The notes: generated by a model not told the origin, from the letters alone. Positions 1 to 10,300 are shown, numbered from the stretch's first letter. The stretch is DNA of 64,000 nucleotides from Nocardia nova SH22a (GCF_000523235.1 NZ_CP006850.1:3720001-3784000), one strand, 5' to 3'. Translations and numbers: made by a program.

Positions 1-591
1 AATTCGCTGGCCCGCACCTTCGACCGGATCGTGGCGCTGCTGACCGAACGCGGGTACGTCGCGGACGGGGAGGTCACCGCCGACGGCCGCCGGCTGGCCC
101 GCATCTACACCGAGGCGGACCTGGTGGTGGCCGAATGTCTGCGGCAGGGTTTGTGGAAGGGCCTCGGCGCGGCCGAACTGGCCGGAGTCGTGTCGGCGCT
201 GGTGTTCGAATCGCGGCAGGAAGGCGGCTATCTGGGCCCGTCCGGCCCGACCGAGCCGGTGCGCCGCGCGGTGGGGGCCACCATCGGCGTGTGGAGTCAG
301 CTGCGCACCGACGAGGCCCGGCACAAACTCGCACCCACGCGCGAACCGGATCTGGGATTCGTCACCGGAATCTACAAGTGGGCGCGCGGCGACGGGTTGG
401 CGGAATCGTTGCTGGCCAGCGGTGATCACGGCAGTGCGCTGTCGGCGGGCGATTTCGTGCGCTGGTGCCGGCAGGTGATCGATCTGCTCGATCAGATCCA
501 CCAGACCGCCGACGACACCGAAATCGCCGCCACCGCGGCGAAGTCGGTGCGTGCGATCCGGCGAGGCGTTGTGGCGGTGGACGCCGCGTAG
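1..591 (+). CDS. helY: DEAD/DEAH-box RNA helicase, C-terminal part (HelY-like, DSHCT domain)
   Basis: The reading frame is open from base 1, so only the last about 196 residues are present and the N-terminal helicase motor lies outside the window. What is visible matches the C-terminal DSHCT region of Ski2-like helicases: NSLARTFDRIVALLTERGY at the edge, then an acidic-aromatic stretch with FESRQEG and the motif GFVTGIYKWARGDGL near the end. The family unwinds RNA in the cytoplasm. It is followed by a DUF4333 gene, an exonuclease and a PepE peptidase, the order of M. tuberculosis Rv2092c-Rv2089c, which supports the HelY assignment. The annotated 5' end is the window edge, not a start codon. 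Confidence 0.9.
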   Translation, partial: NSLARTFDRIVALLTERGYVADGEVTADGRRLARIYTEADLVVAECLRQGLWKGLGAAELAGVVSALVFESRQEGGYLGPSGPTEPVRRAVGATIGVWSQLRTDEARHKLAPTREPDLGFVTGIYKWARGDGLAESLLASGDHGSALSAGDFVRWCRQVIDLLDQIHQTADDTEIAATAAKSVRAIRRGVVAVDAA

Positions 592-696
592 CATCCGCGG
601 CTGTGATTGGATGGCTAGCGGTACCGACCGTGGTGAGGGCCTGAATCACCTCACGCGGGGGGAAGTGAGACGACGAGTGCGAGTGGAGGCAGGCAG

Positions 697-1452
697 ATGA
701 GCGGCCCGTACGGACCGAACGAGACCCCTGGTCCAGGGGAGGGACACAGCAGCGACCCGACCCAGCAGTGGTCCGGGCAGCAGCAGCCGGGTCAGTCCGG
801 GCCGCCGCAGTGGGGTGGCCAGCCGCCGCAGCAGCCGCAGTGGGGCGGCCAGCCCGCACCGCAGCAACCGCAACCCGAGCAATGGGCACAGCCCCAGCAG
901 CCGCAGGCCCCGCAGCAACCGCAGTGGGGTCAGCAGAGCCAGCCGTCCTGGCCGCAGCAGCCGCCGGCGCAGGCGCAGCCGTGGGAGCCGACCCAGCAGC
1001 AGTGGGGTCAGCCGCCGCAACCCTCTCAGCAACAGTGGGGTCAGCCTCCCCAGGGCCAGCAGCAGTGGAGTCAGCAGCCCGATCAGTCCGGGCAGCAGTG
1101 GGGTTCGCCGCAGGAGCCGCAGCTGACGGTCACGCCCGCGAAGAAGTCGCGCAAGGGTCTGATCTTCGGCGGTATCGGCGCCCTGGTCGTGATCGTCGTC
1201 GCGGTGGTTCTCGCCTTCGTCTTCCTCGGCAGCGACAAACTCGACAACAAGGCCGTCCAGGACGGTGTGCAGAAGGTCCTCAAGGACTCCTACGGAATCG
1301 ACGACGTCGAGGGCGTCAGCTGCCCGTCGGGCCAGAAGGTCGAGGTCGGCGCCACCTTCGACTGCACCCTCAAGGTCGGTGGTGAGGCGAAGAAGGTCAC
1401 CGTCAAGATCACCAAGGACGACGGGACCTACGAGGTCGGCCGCCCCAACTGA
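697..1452 (+). CDS. Pro/Gln-rich single-pass membrane protein with C-terminal DUF4333 domain
   Basis: 251 residues. Residues 1 to about 145 are a low-complexity Pro/Gln/Trp/Gly region with many QQPQWG-type repeats, probably disordered and cytoplasmic. A basic stretch KKSRKG then leads into one membrane helix at about residues 154-176. The last about 70 residues form a DUF4333 domain, which carries two Cys (CPSG and FDC) likely to pair outside the membrane. DUF4333 proteins are typical of mycobacteria and nocardiae and have no established biochemical role. By position it matches Rv2091c, between the helicase and the exonuclease. GGAGG lies about 10 bases before the ATG. A strong hairpin terminator follows the stop. 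Confidence 0.88.
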   Translation: MSGPYGPNETPGPGEGHSSDPTQQWSGQQQPGQSGPPQWGGQPPQQPQWGGQPAPQQPQPEQWAQPQQPQAPQQPQWGQQSQPSWPQQPPAQAQPWEPTQQQWGQPPQPSQQQWGQPPQGQQQWSQQPDQSGQQWGSPQEPQLTVTPAKKSRKGLIFGGIGALVVIVVAVVLAFVFLGSDKLDNKAVQDGVQKVLKDSYGIDDVEGVSCPSGQKVEVGATFDCTLKVGGEAKKVTVKITKDDGTYEVGRPN

Positions 1453-1463
1453 GCCGAATCGGA

Positions 1464-1493
1464 CGGCCCCGGCATAGTTGCCGGGGCCGTTTT
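1464..1493 (+). terminator. Intrinsic terminator after the DUF4333 gene
   Basis: An 11-bp perfect inverted repeat (CGGCCCCGGCA / TGCCGGGGCCG) with a 4-base loop is followed directly by TTTT. It sits 11 bases after the stop codon and before the convergent exonuclease gene. Confidence 0.85.
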
Positions 1494-1609
1494 GCTTACC
1501 GCCGCATCGGTACCAGTGGGCTCGGGACGGCATTGGAGCACGGGTCTTCGACGCCGCAACCTCGTTGTCCGTCGATGGACGTCGTGACGGTGCCGGGTCG
1601 GCGCCCGGA

Positions 1610-2575
1610 TCAGACGTTCGCCGCCAGCGCGGCGGTCAGTCGCTTGAACGGGCTCTCGGCGTTGTAGGCGGTGGCGAGGGCATCCAGGCGATCCGGGTCG
1701 GCGGGCGCTGTGGGGAGCGTGTCCGGGCCGGACAGTTCCACCTCGGCATCGCGAACGACACGGACGACGGGTGCGGCCGCCTTCAGATACTCTTGCGCGG
1801 CAACGAGTTTCGCGCGCACACCACGGGCCAGATTCGAATCCGGATCGTCGACGGCGGCGACCAGGGCCTCGAGGGACCCGAATCGTGAGATGAGCGTGGC
1901 CGCGGACTTGTCGCCGATTCCGGCGACACCGGGCAGACCGTCGGAGGAATCACCGCGCAGGGTGGCCATGTCCGCATAGGCGGGGCCCGCGTTCTCCTGC
2001 GGCACACCGTATTTCGCGGCCACCTCGGCGGGGCCGAGCAGTTCGGCCTTGGCCAGTCCGCGACCGACGTAGAACACCCGCACCAGTGGCGCCTCGTCGC
2101 GCACCAGCTGCAGCAGATCGCGATCGCCGCTCACCACGACGACCTCGTCGTCGCGTTCGCGAGTGGCGAGGGTGCCGATCACGTCGTCGGCCTCGAGCCC
2201 GGCCGCGCCCGCGGTGGCGATACCGGCCGCCGCCAGGACATCGGCGATCATGCCGACCTGCGGAGTGAGGGTGTCGGGCACCTCCTCGGCGCCCGCCGCC
2301 GCCCCGGCCGCGGTATCGAGACGGTGGGCCTTGTAGGAGGGCACCAGCGCGACCCGGAAGTCCGGCCGCCAATCGAGATCCAGGCACACCACCAGGCGTC
2401 CGGGCCGGTGCCGGGTGATCAGCGCGGCGACCATGTCGGTGAATCCGCGCAACGCGTTCACGGGGCGCCCGTCCGGCGCGGTGATCTTCTCGGGAATGGC
2501 GTAGAACGCACGGAACCACAGACTCGCGCCGTCGAGCAGCAACAGCGGCCGGTCACTCGCACTGGGGGTGGGCAT
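1610..2575 (-). CDS. 5'-3' exonuclease (PolA-exonuclease-like, FEN family)
   Basis: 321 residues. It is a stand-alone version of the 5' nuclease domain of DNA polymerase I, which removes RNA primers and flaps. Metal-binding acidic residues are visible: D15 in LLLDG, E128-A-D130-D131, and D151 and D153 in [24 protein letters not shown] at about 207-225 is the helix-three-turn-helix DNA-binding motif. I chose the ATG at 2575 rather than the longer frame from 2680, because a TAGCGT -10 box lies 7 bases before it (leaderless start) and the longer frame would run into the divergent peptidase start. It is the positional equivalent of Rv2090. Confidence 0.9.
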   Translation of the reverse strand: MPTPSASDRPLLLLDGASLWFRAFYAIPEKITAPDGRPVNALRGFTDMVAALITRHRPGRLVVCLDLDWRPDFRVALVPSYKAHRLDTAAGAAAGAEEVPDTLTPQVGMIADVLAAAGIATAGAAGLEADDVIGTLATRERDDEVVVVSGDRDLLQLVRDEAPLVRVFYVGRGLAKAELLGPAEVAAKYGVPQENAGPAYADMATLRGDSSDGLPGVAGIGDKSAATLISRFGSLEALVAAVDDPDSNLARGVRAKLVAAQEYLKAAAPVVRVVRDAEVELSGPDTLPTAPADPDRLDALATAYNAESPFKRLTAALAANV

Positions 2576-2582
2576 GGCGCCG

Positions 2583-2588
2583 ACGCTA
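2583..2588 (-). promoter_or_regulatory. Putative -10 box (TAGCGT) of the exonuclease gene
   Basis: TANNNT hexamer on the minus strand, 7 bases before the ATG at 2575; predicts a leaderless mRNA. Confidence 0.5.
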
Positions 2589-2664
2589 CCGGGCCGCACC
2601 GACAGCGAGGCCACGACCCGGTCGCGAACGTCGTGATCGCCCGGACCGGCCGGCGGGCGGCGGG

Positions 2665-2670
2665 TAACGT
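2665..2670 (+). promoter_or_regulatory. Putative -10 box (TAACGT) of the PepE gene
   Basis: TANNNT hexamer 8 bases before the ATG at 2679, giving a nearly leaderless transcript. Confidence 0.45.
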
Positions 2671-2678
2671 CGTATCGC

Positions 2679-3806
2679 ATGAGCGCGCATACGGAGTCAC
2701 GATTCGATGCCGAGATCTACGGCAAGCGGTTGGAGCGGGCGGCGGAACTGACCCGCGCGGCACATCTGGACGCGCTGTTGATCACGCCCGGCCCGGATCT
2801 GCGATATCTGCTGGGGTCGACGGCCCAGTCCTTCGAACGCCTGACCTGCCTGGTGATCCCGGCCAGCGGCGAGACGCCCTCTGTGGTGGTGCCGAAGCTG
2901 GAACTGGCCTCGCTCGACGATTCCGCGGCCGCCGAGCTCGGTGTGCACCTGGTGCCGTGGGTCGACGGTGTGGATCCGTACGGGGTCGTCAAGGCCACGC
3001 TGAACGCGGGCGCCCGCGTCGCGGTCGCCGACGCCATGCCCGCCCTGCATCTGCTGCCGATCGCGAACGCGCTGACCGCGCTGCCGGTCTCGGCCACACC
3101 GATCCTGCGCCGGACCCGGATGATCAAGGACGAAGCCGAGATCGACGCGCTGCGCCGGGCAGGCGCGGCCATCGACCGGGTGCACGCCCGGATGGGGGAA
3201 TGGCTGCGAGTGGGGCGCACCGAGGCGGAGGTCGCCTCCGACATCAGCGACGCGATCATCGAGGAGGGACACGACGGCGTGGAGTTCGTGATCGTCGGAA
3301 GCGGCCCCAATGGCGCCGTTCCGCATCACGAGCACTCCGACCGAGTGCTCGAACCCGGTGACGTGGTGGTCATCGATATCGGCGGCCCGGTCGCGCCCGG
3401 CTACTTCTCCGATTCCACCCGCACCTACGTGCTGGGCGAACCCGCGCCGGAGATCGCCGAGTCCTATGCCGTGCTCGAGCGCGCGCAGGCCGCCGCGGTG
3501 GCCGCCGTGCGGCCCGGCGTCACCGCCGAGTCGGTCGACGCCGCGGCGCGGGACCTGTTGTCCGAGGCGGGATTCGGCGACGCCTTCATCCACCGCACCG
3601 GTCACGGGATCGGCCTGTCGGTGCACGAGGAGCCGTACATCGTCGCCGGGAACGATATCGTGCTGGCGGCCGGAATGGCGTTCAGTGTCGAACCGGGGAT
3701 CTACTTCCCCGGCGAATGGGGCGCCCGCATCGAGGACATCGTGATCGTGACCGAGGACGGCGGCGAAGCGGTCAACCACCGCCCGCACGGCCTCACCGTG
3801 CTGTGA
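2679..3806 (+). CDS. pepE: Xaa-Pro dipeptidase / M24 metallopeptidase (PepE/PepQ-like)
   Basis: 375 residues with the creatinase/prolidase layout: an N-terminal creatinase-like domain (about 1-150) and a C-terminal pita-bread M24 domain. The five metal ligands of the family are visible: Asp in VVIDIGG (about 231), Asp in FSDSTRT (about 243), His in HRTGHGIG (about 309), Glu in VEPGIYF (about 337) and Glu in RIEDIV (about 351). The enzyme cleaves N-terminal Xaa-Pro bonds in the cytoplasm using two divalent metals. It is divergent from the exonuclease gene, as Rv2089c is from Rv2090. Confidence 0.93.
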   Translation: MSAHTESRFDAEIYGKRLERAAELTRAAHLDALLITPGPDLRYLLGSTAQSFERLTCLVIPASGETPSVVVPKLELASLDDSAAAELGVHLVPWVDGVDPYGVVKATLNAGARVAVADAMPALHLLPIANALTALPVSATPILRRTRMIKDEAEIDALRRAGAAIDRVHARMGEWLRVGRTEAEVASDISDAIIEEGHDGVEFVIVGSGPNGAVPHHEHSDRVLEPGDVVVIDIGGPVAPGYFSDSTRTYVLGEPAPEIAESYAVLERAQAAAVAAVRPGVTAESVDAAARDLLSEAGFGDAFIHRTGHGIGLSVHEEPYIVAGNDIVLAAGMAFSVEPGIYFPGEWGARIEDIVIVTEDGGEAVNHRPHGLTVL

Positions 3807-3854
3807 GGCCCGAGCGGACACCCCGGTGGGCGCCGGAGCGGATCCGCTCGGCGG

Positions 3855-4262
3855 TCAGCCCCGCAGCGTGCTGCTCGACAGGACCCGCACCGCACGCACC
3901 GCGATGACCACGCGCTGCGGATTCTCGCGCGGGACCCGGTAGCGCCGGGCGTAACGCTGTTCGGCGTCGGCCACCTCGGCGGGCTCGGTCCAGACCTCGG
4001 CCGGGCCCTCGAGGGTGAGCCAGCGCGGGCCGTCCACCTGGCTGAGCGCCGCATATCCGGTACGACGCACATTGCGCGCCTTCGTGGTGGGACCGCCGGT
4101 GATCACCCGCGCGATCCCGGCCTCCGGATCCCAGGTGAATCCGACCGCGACGACATGCGGTGTGCCGTCGGCGCGCAGGGTGGTCAGCGTCGCCAGATGC
4201 CGCTCGGTGACGAATTCCGAGGCGCTGGGGGACAGCTCGACGCGCTGCGCAGTTCCGGTCAT
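3855..4262 (-). CDS. F420-dependent biliverdin reductase-like PPOX-fold protein (Rv2074 type)
   Basis: 135 residues forming one pyridoxamine-5'-phosphate-oxidase-like split barrel. Segments such as [19 protein letters not shown] (here [15 protein letters not shown]), [19 protein letters not shown] and [14 protein letters not shown] closely follow Rv2074, which reduces biliverdin with F420H2. Function is inferred from this similarity and from position: the next gene matches Rv2073c and then cobL, as in M. tuberculosis. I placed the start at the ATG at 4262, since a TAGCGT -10 box lies 7 bases upstream on the minus strand. The same frame extends far upstream, but that stretch is antisense to the SDR gene. 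Confidence 0.85.
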   Translation of the reverse strand: MTGTAQRVELSPSASEFVTERHLATLTTLRADGTPHVVAVGFTWDPEAGIARVITGGPTTKARNVRRTGYAALSQVDGPRWLTLEGPAEVWTEPAEVADAEQRYARRYRVPRENPQRVVIAVRAVRVLSSSTLRG

Positions 4263-4269
4263 GGTTGCG

Positions 4270-4275
4270 ACGCTA
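4270..4275 (-). promoter_or_regulatory. Putative -10 box (TAGCGT) of the biliverdin reductase-like gene
   Basis: Same hexamer and same 7-base spacing to the start codon as the exonuclease promoter at 2583-2588. Confidence 0.5.
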
Positions 4276-4343
4276 GCAGTGGGCGCGCGACGCCGGGCGA
4301 CGTGTGTCCGGGTGGGCGCGGCGACGGTGGCACACTGTCGGCC

Positions 4344-5099
4344 ATGGGAGTGCGGGAAGTCGACGACGGTGTCATCGTGTTGCTGGGCGGGCGCAGCGAG
4401 ATGGGCCTCGAGGTGGTGCGCCGGATCTGCGGCGGACGCGATGTGGTGCTGGCCGCGCGGCGCAGTGCGGATCTGGCCGGGCAGCGTGCCGAGATCGAAC
4501 GTGCCGGGGCCCGCGCCGTGGCGGTCGTAGAGTTCGACGCGGATGCGCTCGACACCCATCAGCCGCTGCTCGAGCGGCTTGCCGCGGAGTACGGCCGGAT
4601 CGGCGTCGCGGTCCTGGCCTTCGGCGTGCTGGGGGATCAGGACCGCGCGGAGAAGTATCCGGCGGCGGCCGTGGCGATCCTGAAGGTCGATTTCCTGGCC
4701 CAGGTCAGTGTGCTGACCGTGCTCGCGAATCTGTTGCGCGCGCAGGGAAGCGGTCAGATGGTGGTGTTCAGCTCGGTGGCGGGCATCCGGGTGCGGCGGG
4801 CCAACTACGTCTACGGTTCGGGTAAGGCGGGCCTGGACGGTTTCGCCTCCGGATTGTCGGACGCCCTGCACGGCAGCGGCGTTCATCTGCTGCTGGTACG
4901 GCCCGGATTCGTGATCGGCAAGATGACCGAGGGGATGCGTCCGGCGCCGCTGTCGAGCACTCCGGAGCAGGTCGCCGATGCGGTGACCGCCGCGCTGCAT
5001 CGGCGAAAGTCCCGGGTATGGGTGCCCGGTGTACTGCGGTACGCCTTCGCGGTGGCCCGGCTGGTGCCGCAGCCGATCTGGCGCCGGATGCCACGCTGA
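4344..5099 (+). CDS. Short-chain dehydrogenase/reductase (Rv2073c-like)
   Basis: 251 residues with a Rossmann fold. The N-terminal dinucleotide loop is GGRSEMG, a variant of TGxxxGxG. The catalytic pattern is SSVAG followed by Y-x3-K in YGSGKAG at about residue 155, and a proline-glycine turn (VRPGFV) follows. Substrate cannot be read from the sequence. It lies between the divergent F420 biliverdin reductase-like gene and cobL, the context of Rv2073c, but a role in cobalamin synthesis is not established. The ATG at 4344 was chosen because the upstream extension of the frame overlaps the divergent gene. Confidence 0.88.
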   Translation: MGVREVDDGVIVLLGGRSEMGLEVVRRICGGRDVVLAARRSADLAGQRAEIERAGARAVAVVEFDADALDTHQPLLERLAAEYGRIGVAVLAFGVLGDQDRAEKYPAAAVAILKVDFLAQVSVLTVLANLLRAQGSGQMVVFSSVAGIRVRRANYVYGSGKAGLDGFASGLSDALHGSGVHLLLVRPGFVIGKMTEGMRPAPLSSTPEQVADAVTAALHRRKSRVWVPGVLRYAFAVARLVPQPIWRRMPR

Positions 5100-5141
5100 T
5101 GCGGCACCGAAACCCGCGGGGCAGTGCTGCGGAGGCCGTCG

Positions 5142-6434
5142 ATGAGTGACGATGCCGCGATCGAGAAGGCCGCCCTCGCAACCGGATCCGGTAACCGGGA
5201 ATCGGGATGCGATGATCGGCCGGTCGCGGTGGTGGGGATCGGCGCCGACGGCTGGCCGGGGCTGAGCACCCGCGTCCGCGCCGAGATCGCCGCGGCCGAG
5301 GTGCTGTTCGGATCGCGCCGCCAGCTGGATCTGATACCCGCCGACGCGAGCACGGCGTCGCGCCGGAGCTGGCCCACACCCTTGCTGCCCGCGTTACCGG
5401 AACTGCTTGCCGCGCACCGCGGTTCCCGGATCTGCGTGCTGGCCAGCGGCGATCCCATGTTCTACGGCATCGGTGTCACACTGGCGAAACTGCTGGGGCC
5501 GCAGGCCATTCGGGTCTTTCCGCAACCGTCGTCGGCGGCACTGGCGTGTGCGCGGCTGGGCTGGGCGAGTGCGCGCACACCGGTAGTGAGTGTCGTCGGG
5601 CGGCCGCTCGAGACGGTGCTGCCGGAACTCGCCGACGGGCGGCGGCTGCTGGTGCTCAGCGCGGACGAGCAGTCCCCGGGGCGGCTCGCGGAGTTGTTGC
5701 GGCGCAACGGATACGGTGGCTCGCGGCTGACCGTGCTCGAACAACTGGGGGGTTCCGGCGAGCGTGCCGTCACCGCCCTCGCGCGGGACTGGTCGCAGGC
5801 GCCCGGCGATCCGCTCAACATCGTCGCCGTGGAGGCGGAATGTGATCCGGGCGCGCCCCGATCGACCCGTCTGCCCGGACTACCGGATGCGAGCTACGGC
5901 GGAGACGGCCAGCTGACCAAGGCCGAGGTGCGCACGCTGACGGTGGCCGCGCTGGCCCCGGCGCCGGGTGAGCTGCTGTGGGATGTCGGCGGCGGATCGG
6001 GCACCATCGCCATCGAATGGTGCCGCACCCATCCCGACTGCCGGGCGGTGAGTTTCGAGCGGAGTGCGGCGCGGCGGGAGCAGATCACGGCCAATGCGAC
6101 GGCGCTCGGGGTCCCGGGTGTCGTGGTGCGCGGGGAGGTGCTCGACGCGCTGTCCGCCGCGAGTGACGACCAGGCGCCGGACGCGGTGTTCCTCGGCGGC
6201 GGGCTCACCCAGAGCGGCGTGTTCGAGACCTGCTGGGAACGGCTGCGGCCGGGCGGGCGGATCGTGGCCAACGCGGTGACCGCGGAGTCCGAAACGCTGC
6301 TGCTGCGCTGGGCCGCCGAGCACGGCGGCGACCTACGCAAATTCCAGATCTACCGGGCCGAGCCGCTGGGCGGATTCACCACGTGGCGCCCGCAGCTGCC
6401 GGTGGCGCAGTGGATGGCGGTCAAACTTCGGTGA
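5142..6434 (+). CDS. cobL: Precorrin-6Y C5,15-methyltransferase (decarboxylating)
   Basis: 430 residues with two domains. The N-terminal CbiE-like tetrapyrrole methylase (about 25-215) contains [13 protein letters not shown] and the [10 protein letters not shown] loop. The C-terminal CbiT-like SAM methyltransferase (about 240-430) contains [13 protein letters not shown] at about 280. The enzyme methylates C5 and C15 and decarboxylates the C12 acetate side chain in the aerobic corrin pathway. Start: ATG at 5142 with GGAGG 6 bases upstream; a GTG at 5124 is less likely. The stop overlaps the cobK start by 4 bases (GTGA), so the two are translationally coupled. The usual neighbour cobM is absent. 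Confidence 0.95.
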   Translation: MSDDAAIEKAALATGSGNRESGCDDRPVAVVGIGADGWPGLSTRVRAEIAAAEVLFGSRRQLDLIPADASTASRRSWPTPLLPALPELLAAHRGSRICVLASGDPMFYGIGVTLAKLLGPQAIRVFPQPSSAALACARLGWASARTPVVSVVGRPLETVLPELADGRRLLVLSADEQSPGRLAELLRRNGYGGSRLTVLEQLGGSGERAVTALARDWSQAPGDPLNIVAVEAECDPGAPRSTRLPGLPDASYGGDGQLTKAEVRTLTVAALAPAPGELLWDVGGGSGTIAIEWCRTHPDCRAVSFERSAARREQITANATALGVPGVVVRGEVLDALSAASDDQAPDAVFLGGGLTQSGVFETCWERLRPGGRIVANAVTAESETLLLRWAAEHGGDLRKFQIYRAEPLGGFTTWRPQLPVAQWMAVKLR

Positions 6435-7168
6435 AGGTTCTGATCCTCGGCGGAACCCGGGAAGCCCGCGAGCTGGCCGGATTGGCCACGGGCGAGCCGG
6501 GATTCGAAGTCGTGTCCTCCCTCGCCGGACGGGTGCGCGATCCGGTCCTGCCGGTCGGCGAGGTCCGGATCGGCGGATTCGGCGGCACCGAGGGCCTGCG
6601 AAAGTGGCTGTCCGGCAACGATATCGACCTCGTCGTGGACGCCACCCACCCCTTCGCGGGCACCATGTCCGCGCACGCGGCGCAGGCGGCGGGATCGACG
6701 GGAGTGCCGTTGCTGCATGTGCGGCGCCCCGGCTGGTCGGAGCAACCAGGAGACCGGTGGCTGCGGGTTCCGGATCTGCCCGCCGCGGTGCGGGCCGTGG
6801 CCGACTACGAGCGAGTATTTCTCACCATCGGCCGCCAGGGTGTGGCGCAGTTCGCCGGGCTGACCCGGCCGTGGTTCCTGATCCGCGCCATCGACCCGCC
6901 CGCGGGACCTGTTCCGGCACACCATCTTCTGCTGCTTGCGCGCGGCCCGTTCACCGTGGAGACCGAACTCGAACTCCTGCGTGAGCACCGTATCGACGCT
7001 CTGGTCACCAAGGACAGCGGCGGCGCGCTGACCGAGGCCAAGCTGACGGCCACGCGGCGGCTGGACATCCCGGTGATCGTGATCGATCGCCCGCCGATCC
7101 CGGCCGGTGCCGACCACGCCGAAACCGTTGCCGCGGCATGGAAATGGGTGCAAGACCGGCGCCGGTGA
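6431..7168 (+). CDS. cobK: Precorrin-6A reductase
   Basis: 245 residues, GTG start inside the cobL stop. The N-terminus [15 protein letters not shown] is the typical CobK/CbiJ nucleotide-binding start. Further family signatures are DLVVDATHPFA, FLTIGRQGV and VTKDSGGALTEAKL, followed by the C-terminal IPVIVIDRPP. The enzyme reduces precorrin-6A to precorrin-6B with NADPH, the step before CobL. Length is normal for the family. Confidence 0.95.
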   Translation: MKVLILGGTREARELAGLATGEPGFEVVSSLAGRVRDPVLPVGEVRIGGFGGTEGLRKWLSGNDIDLVVDATHPFAGTMSAHAAQAAGSTGVPLLHVRRPGWSEQPGDRWLRVPDLPAAVRAVADYERVFLTIGRQGVAQFAGLTRPWFLIRAIDPPAGPVPAHHLLLLARGPFTVETELELLREHRIDALVTKDSGGALTEAKLTATRRLDIPVIVIDRPPIPAGADHAETVAAAWKWVQDRRR

Positions 7169-7327
7169 CATCGTCCGCGCCCGGACTGCCGCGCGATTCT
7201 CCTGATATCGCAAGGAGTGTTCGGCCCGGCAGTGTGCGGGTCGGTCGAATCGTCATGCCCTGCCCGCCGGTTTCCGTTAGGTTTGCAGCCGGAGCTGGTA
7301 CTGGCATTTCATGGGGGGACGAGAACG

Positions 7328-7924
7328 ATGGCGGACTGGCAGAAGATCGGCGGCATCGCCGGGGTCGTTGCGATACCGGTGTCGATCCTCATCGCCGCCG
7401 TGCAGTGCTCGACGGGTTCGGATACCACATCGCCACCGCGGAGCAGCGTGCCGACTTCCGTCGCCACCTCCGATCCCGCTCCGCAGTCCACCGTGCAACA
7501 GTCCTCGCCCGCACCGGTCTCCGCTGCGCCCGCCGAACACGAGCCGCCGATACACAGCAGCGACACGCTTTCGATGGGCGGCTCCAGTGCCTGGGGCGTT
7601 TCGATCTTCAGCTTCAATTCGTTCTGGGTCAGAAATCCGGCAGGTCAGGGTGTCACCATCACTGTCGACCCCAGTTTCGGAATTTCCGCCGGCGATGGCG
7701 CCGGCTTCGCGTCGGTCGCGACCCCGAGCTATCCGGCCTGCGCCGCCGCGAACTACAACATCGTGTCGCGGGAGTGGAAAGACCTGCCGACCGGTTCGAC
7801 CCTGTGCATCAAGACAGGCGATACCCGTGTCGGCCGCGTGCAGTTCATCTGGAAGAAGGGCAAGGAAGATCCGGCCACCGACGTGCGCGTGGTCGGCGTC
7901 ATCTGGGAGCCGACGCACGACTAG
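7328..7924 (+). CDS. Hypothetical membrane-anchored protein with Ser/Pro-rich linker
   Basis: 198 residues from the ATG at 7328 (G-rich ribosome-binding stretch just upstream). Residues 5-25 (IGGIAGVVAIPVSILIAAVQ) form one membrane helix or uncleaved signal anchor. A Ser/Thr/Pro/Gln linker runs to about residue 75. The rest is a compact, probably extracytoplasmic domain with aromatic and beta-rich character (FSFNSFWVRNP, FIWKKGKED). I recognise no family. It sits between cobK and the convergent cobIJ but shows no corrinoid-related motif, so its role is unknown. Confidence 0.7.
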   Translation: MADWQKIGGIAGVVAIPVSILIAAVQCSTGSDTTSPPRSSVPTSVATSDPAPQSTVQQSSPAPVSAAPAEHEPPIHSSDTLSMGGSSAWGVSIFSFNSFWVRNPAGQGVTITVDPSFGISAGDGAGFASVATPSYPACAAANYNIVSREWKDLPTGSTLCIKTGDTRVGRVQFIWKKGKEDPATDVRVVGVIWEPTHD

Positions 7925-7981
7925 AGCAGTGCCGCGTCCGTGGGTGCGGACGCAGTTGGTGTTCGCGGCGTTTCCGGACGA

Positions 7982-9568
7982 TCAGCGGTCCACGGCCACC
8001 GGGTGCGGTGCGGCGCCGTAGCGGCGGGAGGTGAAAACCCTGGTGCCGTGCGGGGTTTCGACCACGGCGGTGGTGGAGGCGCCGATGATCAGCAGGGTTC
8101 GCATGTCGACCTCGGCAGGGTTCAGTTCCGCGAGGGTGGTGACCCGGACCGACTCGGTGGGGCCGCCGACATCACGGCCGAGCACCACCGGGGTGTTCGG
8201 TGCCCGATGTTCGAGGACCAGATCGCGCATGGCGGCGACCTGGTGGCGGCGCTGGCTGGAGGCCGGATTGTAGATCGCGATCGCCATATCGGCGGCGGCC
8301 ACGGCCGAAATGCGTTGGGCCACCGTCTCCCACGGCTTCAGGCGATCCGACAGCGAGATCATCGCGAAATCGTGCCCGAGCGGCGCGCCGATCCGGGCGG
8401 CGACCGCACTCGCGGCGGTCACACCGGGCAGCACCCGCACAGGCACGTCGCGCCACTGCGGATCGGCGGATTCCTCGACCACCGCCGCGGCCATCGCGAA
8501 CACACCCGGATCACCGGAGGAGACCACCACGACCCGGGCCCCGGATTTCGCGAGATCCAGTGCCATCGCGGCACGTTCGGACTCGACCCGGTTGTCGCTG
8601 AGATGACGGCGCTGCCCCGGGCGCACCGGAACGCGGTCGACGTAGGTGGTGTAGCCGACGATATCGGTGGCCGCGGCGAGTGCGCGGGTGACCTCCGGGG
8701 TCGTCCACTGCGCGGAGCCGGGGCCCAGGCCGACCACGACCACCTCGCCGATGCCAGTGTTCTCCGGTGCGGCGCCGGGCGCGGAATCGGAAGTGGTGAA
8801 GGGGATCTCGGTGGTCGGTTCCGGACCGGGAACCACGGTGATGGCGAAATAGGGGACCTCGGCGTCGGACACTTCCGCGGCGGGCAGGATCCGCTGCCGT
8901 CCGGTGCTGGCGCGCTCGACGTAATATGCGCCGGACAATCGTCCGGAGTCCGAGAGTGCCTGCCGCACACCGGGATAGGTGCGGCCGAGTTTCATGATCG
9001 CCGCGGCGTCGGTGTCGGCGAGCCGCGCTGCCAGCTGATCGGGCGCCATCGTGCCGGGCAGAACGGTCAGCACCTGCTCACCCTCCACGAGCGGGGTGCC
9101 CAGCGCCGCCGACGCGGCACTCACCGAGGTGATACCGGGGACGATCTCGGCCGGGAACCGATCGGCCAAGCGGCGGTGCATGTGCATGTAGGAGCTGTAG
9201 AACAGCGGGTCACCGGCCGCCAGCAGCGCCACCGTGCGGCCCGCGGCCAGGTGGGCGGCCAGCACCTCGGCGGCCTGTTCGTAGAACTCGTCGATCGCGC
9301 CCTGATAGCCGCCCGGATGATCGGTGGTCTCGGTGGTCACCGGATACACCAGGTGCTCCTCGAGCTGCCCGGCCCGCATGTACGGCGCCGCGATGGACCG
9401 CGAGATGCTGCGGCCGTGGCGGGCGCTGTGGAAGGCGATCACATCGGCGGATTCGATGACGCGCGCCGCCTTCACCGTCACCAGCTCCGGATCGCCGGGG
9501 CCCAGACCCACCCCCCACAGCTTGCCGGGGGTGACGGAGTCCGTTGCGGGAGGCCGGGTTTCGCTCAT
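7982..9568 (-). CDS. cobIJ: Fused precorrin-2 C20-methyltransferase / precorrin-3B C17-methyltransferase
   Basis: 528 residues, two tetrapyrrole methylases in one chain. The N-terminal CobI half (about 1-245) starts with [20 protein letters not shown] and contains [12 protein letters not shown]. The C-terminal CobJ half (about 280-528) starts with [18 protein letters not shown] and contains [13 protein letters not shown]. CobI makes precorrin-3A, and CobJ methylates C17 with ring contraction. The same fusion occurs in M. tuberculosis CobI (508 residues). The ATG at 9568 overlaps the cobH stop (ATGA), so it is translated with cobH. The in-frame extension above 9568 overlaps cobH and is not used. 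Confidence 0.95.
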   Translation of the reverse strand: MSETRPPATDSVTPGKLWGVGLGPGDPELVTVKAARVIESADVIAFHSARHGRSISRSIAAPYMRAGQLEEHLVYPVTTETTDHPGGYQGAIDEFYEQAAEVLAAHLAAGRTVALLAAGDPLFYSSYMHMHRRLADRFPAEIVPGITSVSAASAALGTPLVEGEQVLTVLPGTMAPDQLAARLADTDAAAIMKLGRTYPGVRQALSDSGRLSGAYYVERASTGRQRILPAAEVSDAEVPYFAITVVPGPEPTTEIPFTTSDSAPGAAPENTGIGEVVVVGLGPGSAQWTTPEVTRALAAATDIVGYTTYVDRVPVRPGQRRHLSDNRVESERAAMALDLAKSGARVVVVSSGDPGVFAMAAAVVEESADPQWRDVPVRVLPGVTAASAVAARIGAPLGHDFAMISLSDRLKPWETVAQRISAVAAADMAIAIYNPASSQRRHQVAAMRDLVLEHRAPNTPVVLGRDVGGPTESVRVTTLAELNPAEVDMRTLLIIGASTTAVVETPHGTRVFTSRRYGAAPHPVAVDR

Positions 9569-10200
9569 TCCTGTTCGCTCGCGATCGCGTTGAGGGCGGC
9601 GGCGGTGATCGCGCTGCCGCCACGGCGGCCGTGCACGGTGAGGTATTCGACGCCACCGTATTCGGCCAGAGCCTGCTTGGATTCGGCCGCGCCGACGAAA
9701 CCCACCGGGATGCCGAGGATCGCCGCGGGCCGGGGCGCACCGGCATCGAGCATGTCCAGCAGGTGGAACAGGGCGGTGGGGGCATTGCCGATCGCCACCA
9801 CCGCGCCGCCGAGCCGCTCGCGCCACAGCTCCAGTGCCGCGGCCGATCTCGTATTCCCCAGCCGCTGCGCCAGATCGGGAACGCGCGGATCGGCCAGCAG
9901 GCACAGCACCTCGTTGTCGGCGGGCAGGCGCTTGCGGGTGACCCCGGAGGCGACCATCGTGGCATCGCACAGGATCGGCGCACCCGCGCGCAGGGCGCCA
10001 CGCGCCGCCGCCGCCACACCGGCGGTGTGCGAGATGTCGGTGGTGAGGTCGACCTGCCCGCAGGCGTGGATCATGCGCACCACGACCTGTGCGACATCCG
10101 CCGGGAACCGGGCCAGATCGGCTTCGGCCCGGATGGTCGCGAACGACCGCCGATAGATCTCGGCCCCGTCGGTCAGGTAGCTGGTACGCACGTCGGACAT
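9565..10200 (-). CDS. cobH: Precorrin-8X methylmutase
   Basis: 211 residues. CobH moves the methyl group from C11 to C12 to give hydrogenobyrinate. The catalytic His lies in [10 protein letters not shown] (H45, equivalent to the family His43). Other family blocks are [23 protein letters not shown] and the C-terminal HGRRGGSAI. The start is set at the ATG at 10200 because a TAGGGT -10 box lies 7 bases before it; a GTG three codons upstream is the alternative. It is the first gene of the cobH-cobIJ minus-strand unit. Confidence 0.94.
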   Translation of the reverse strand: MSDVRTSYLTDGAEIYRRSFATIRAEADLARFPADVAQVVVRMIHACGQVDLTTDISHTAGVAAAARGALRAGAPILCDATMVASGVTRKRLPADNEVLCLLADPRVPDLAQRLGNTRSAAALELWRERLGGAVVAIGNAPTALFHLLDMLDAGAPRPAAILGIPVGFVGAAESKQALAEYGGVEYLTVHGRRGGSAITAAALNAIASEQE

Positions 10201-10207
10201 GGGGTTC

Positions 10208-10213
10208 ACCCTA
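10208..10213 (-). promoter_or_regulatory. Putative -10 box (TAGGGT) for cobH-cobIJ
   Basis: TANNNT on the minus strand with a 7-base gap to the cobH ATG. Confidence 0.5.
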
Positions 10214-10300
10214 GCGGTGGGAATGCGGCCCGCAGGCGGCAGCGTGCGGAACGACGGGAGGGCGCGTGGTCACCGCTCTCGGGCGCGGAGCCGGGCCGGT

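Noticed and set aside
697..1100. Repeats in the DUF4333 gene as a repeat array
   Set aside because: They are codon-level QQPQWG repeats in a low-complexity protein region, not a DNA element.
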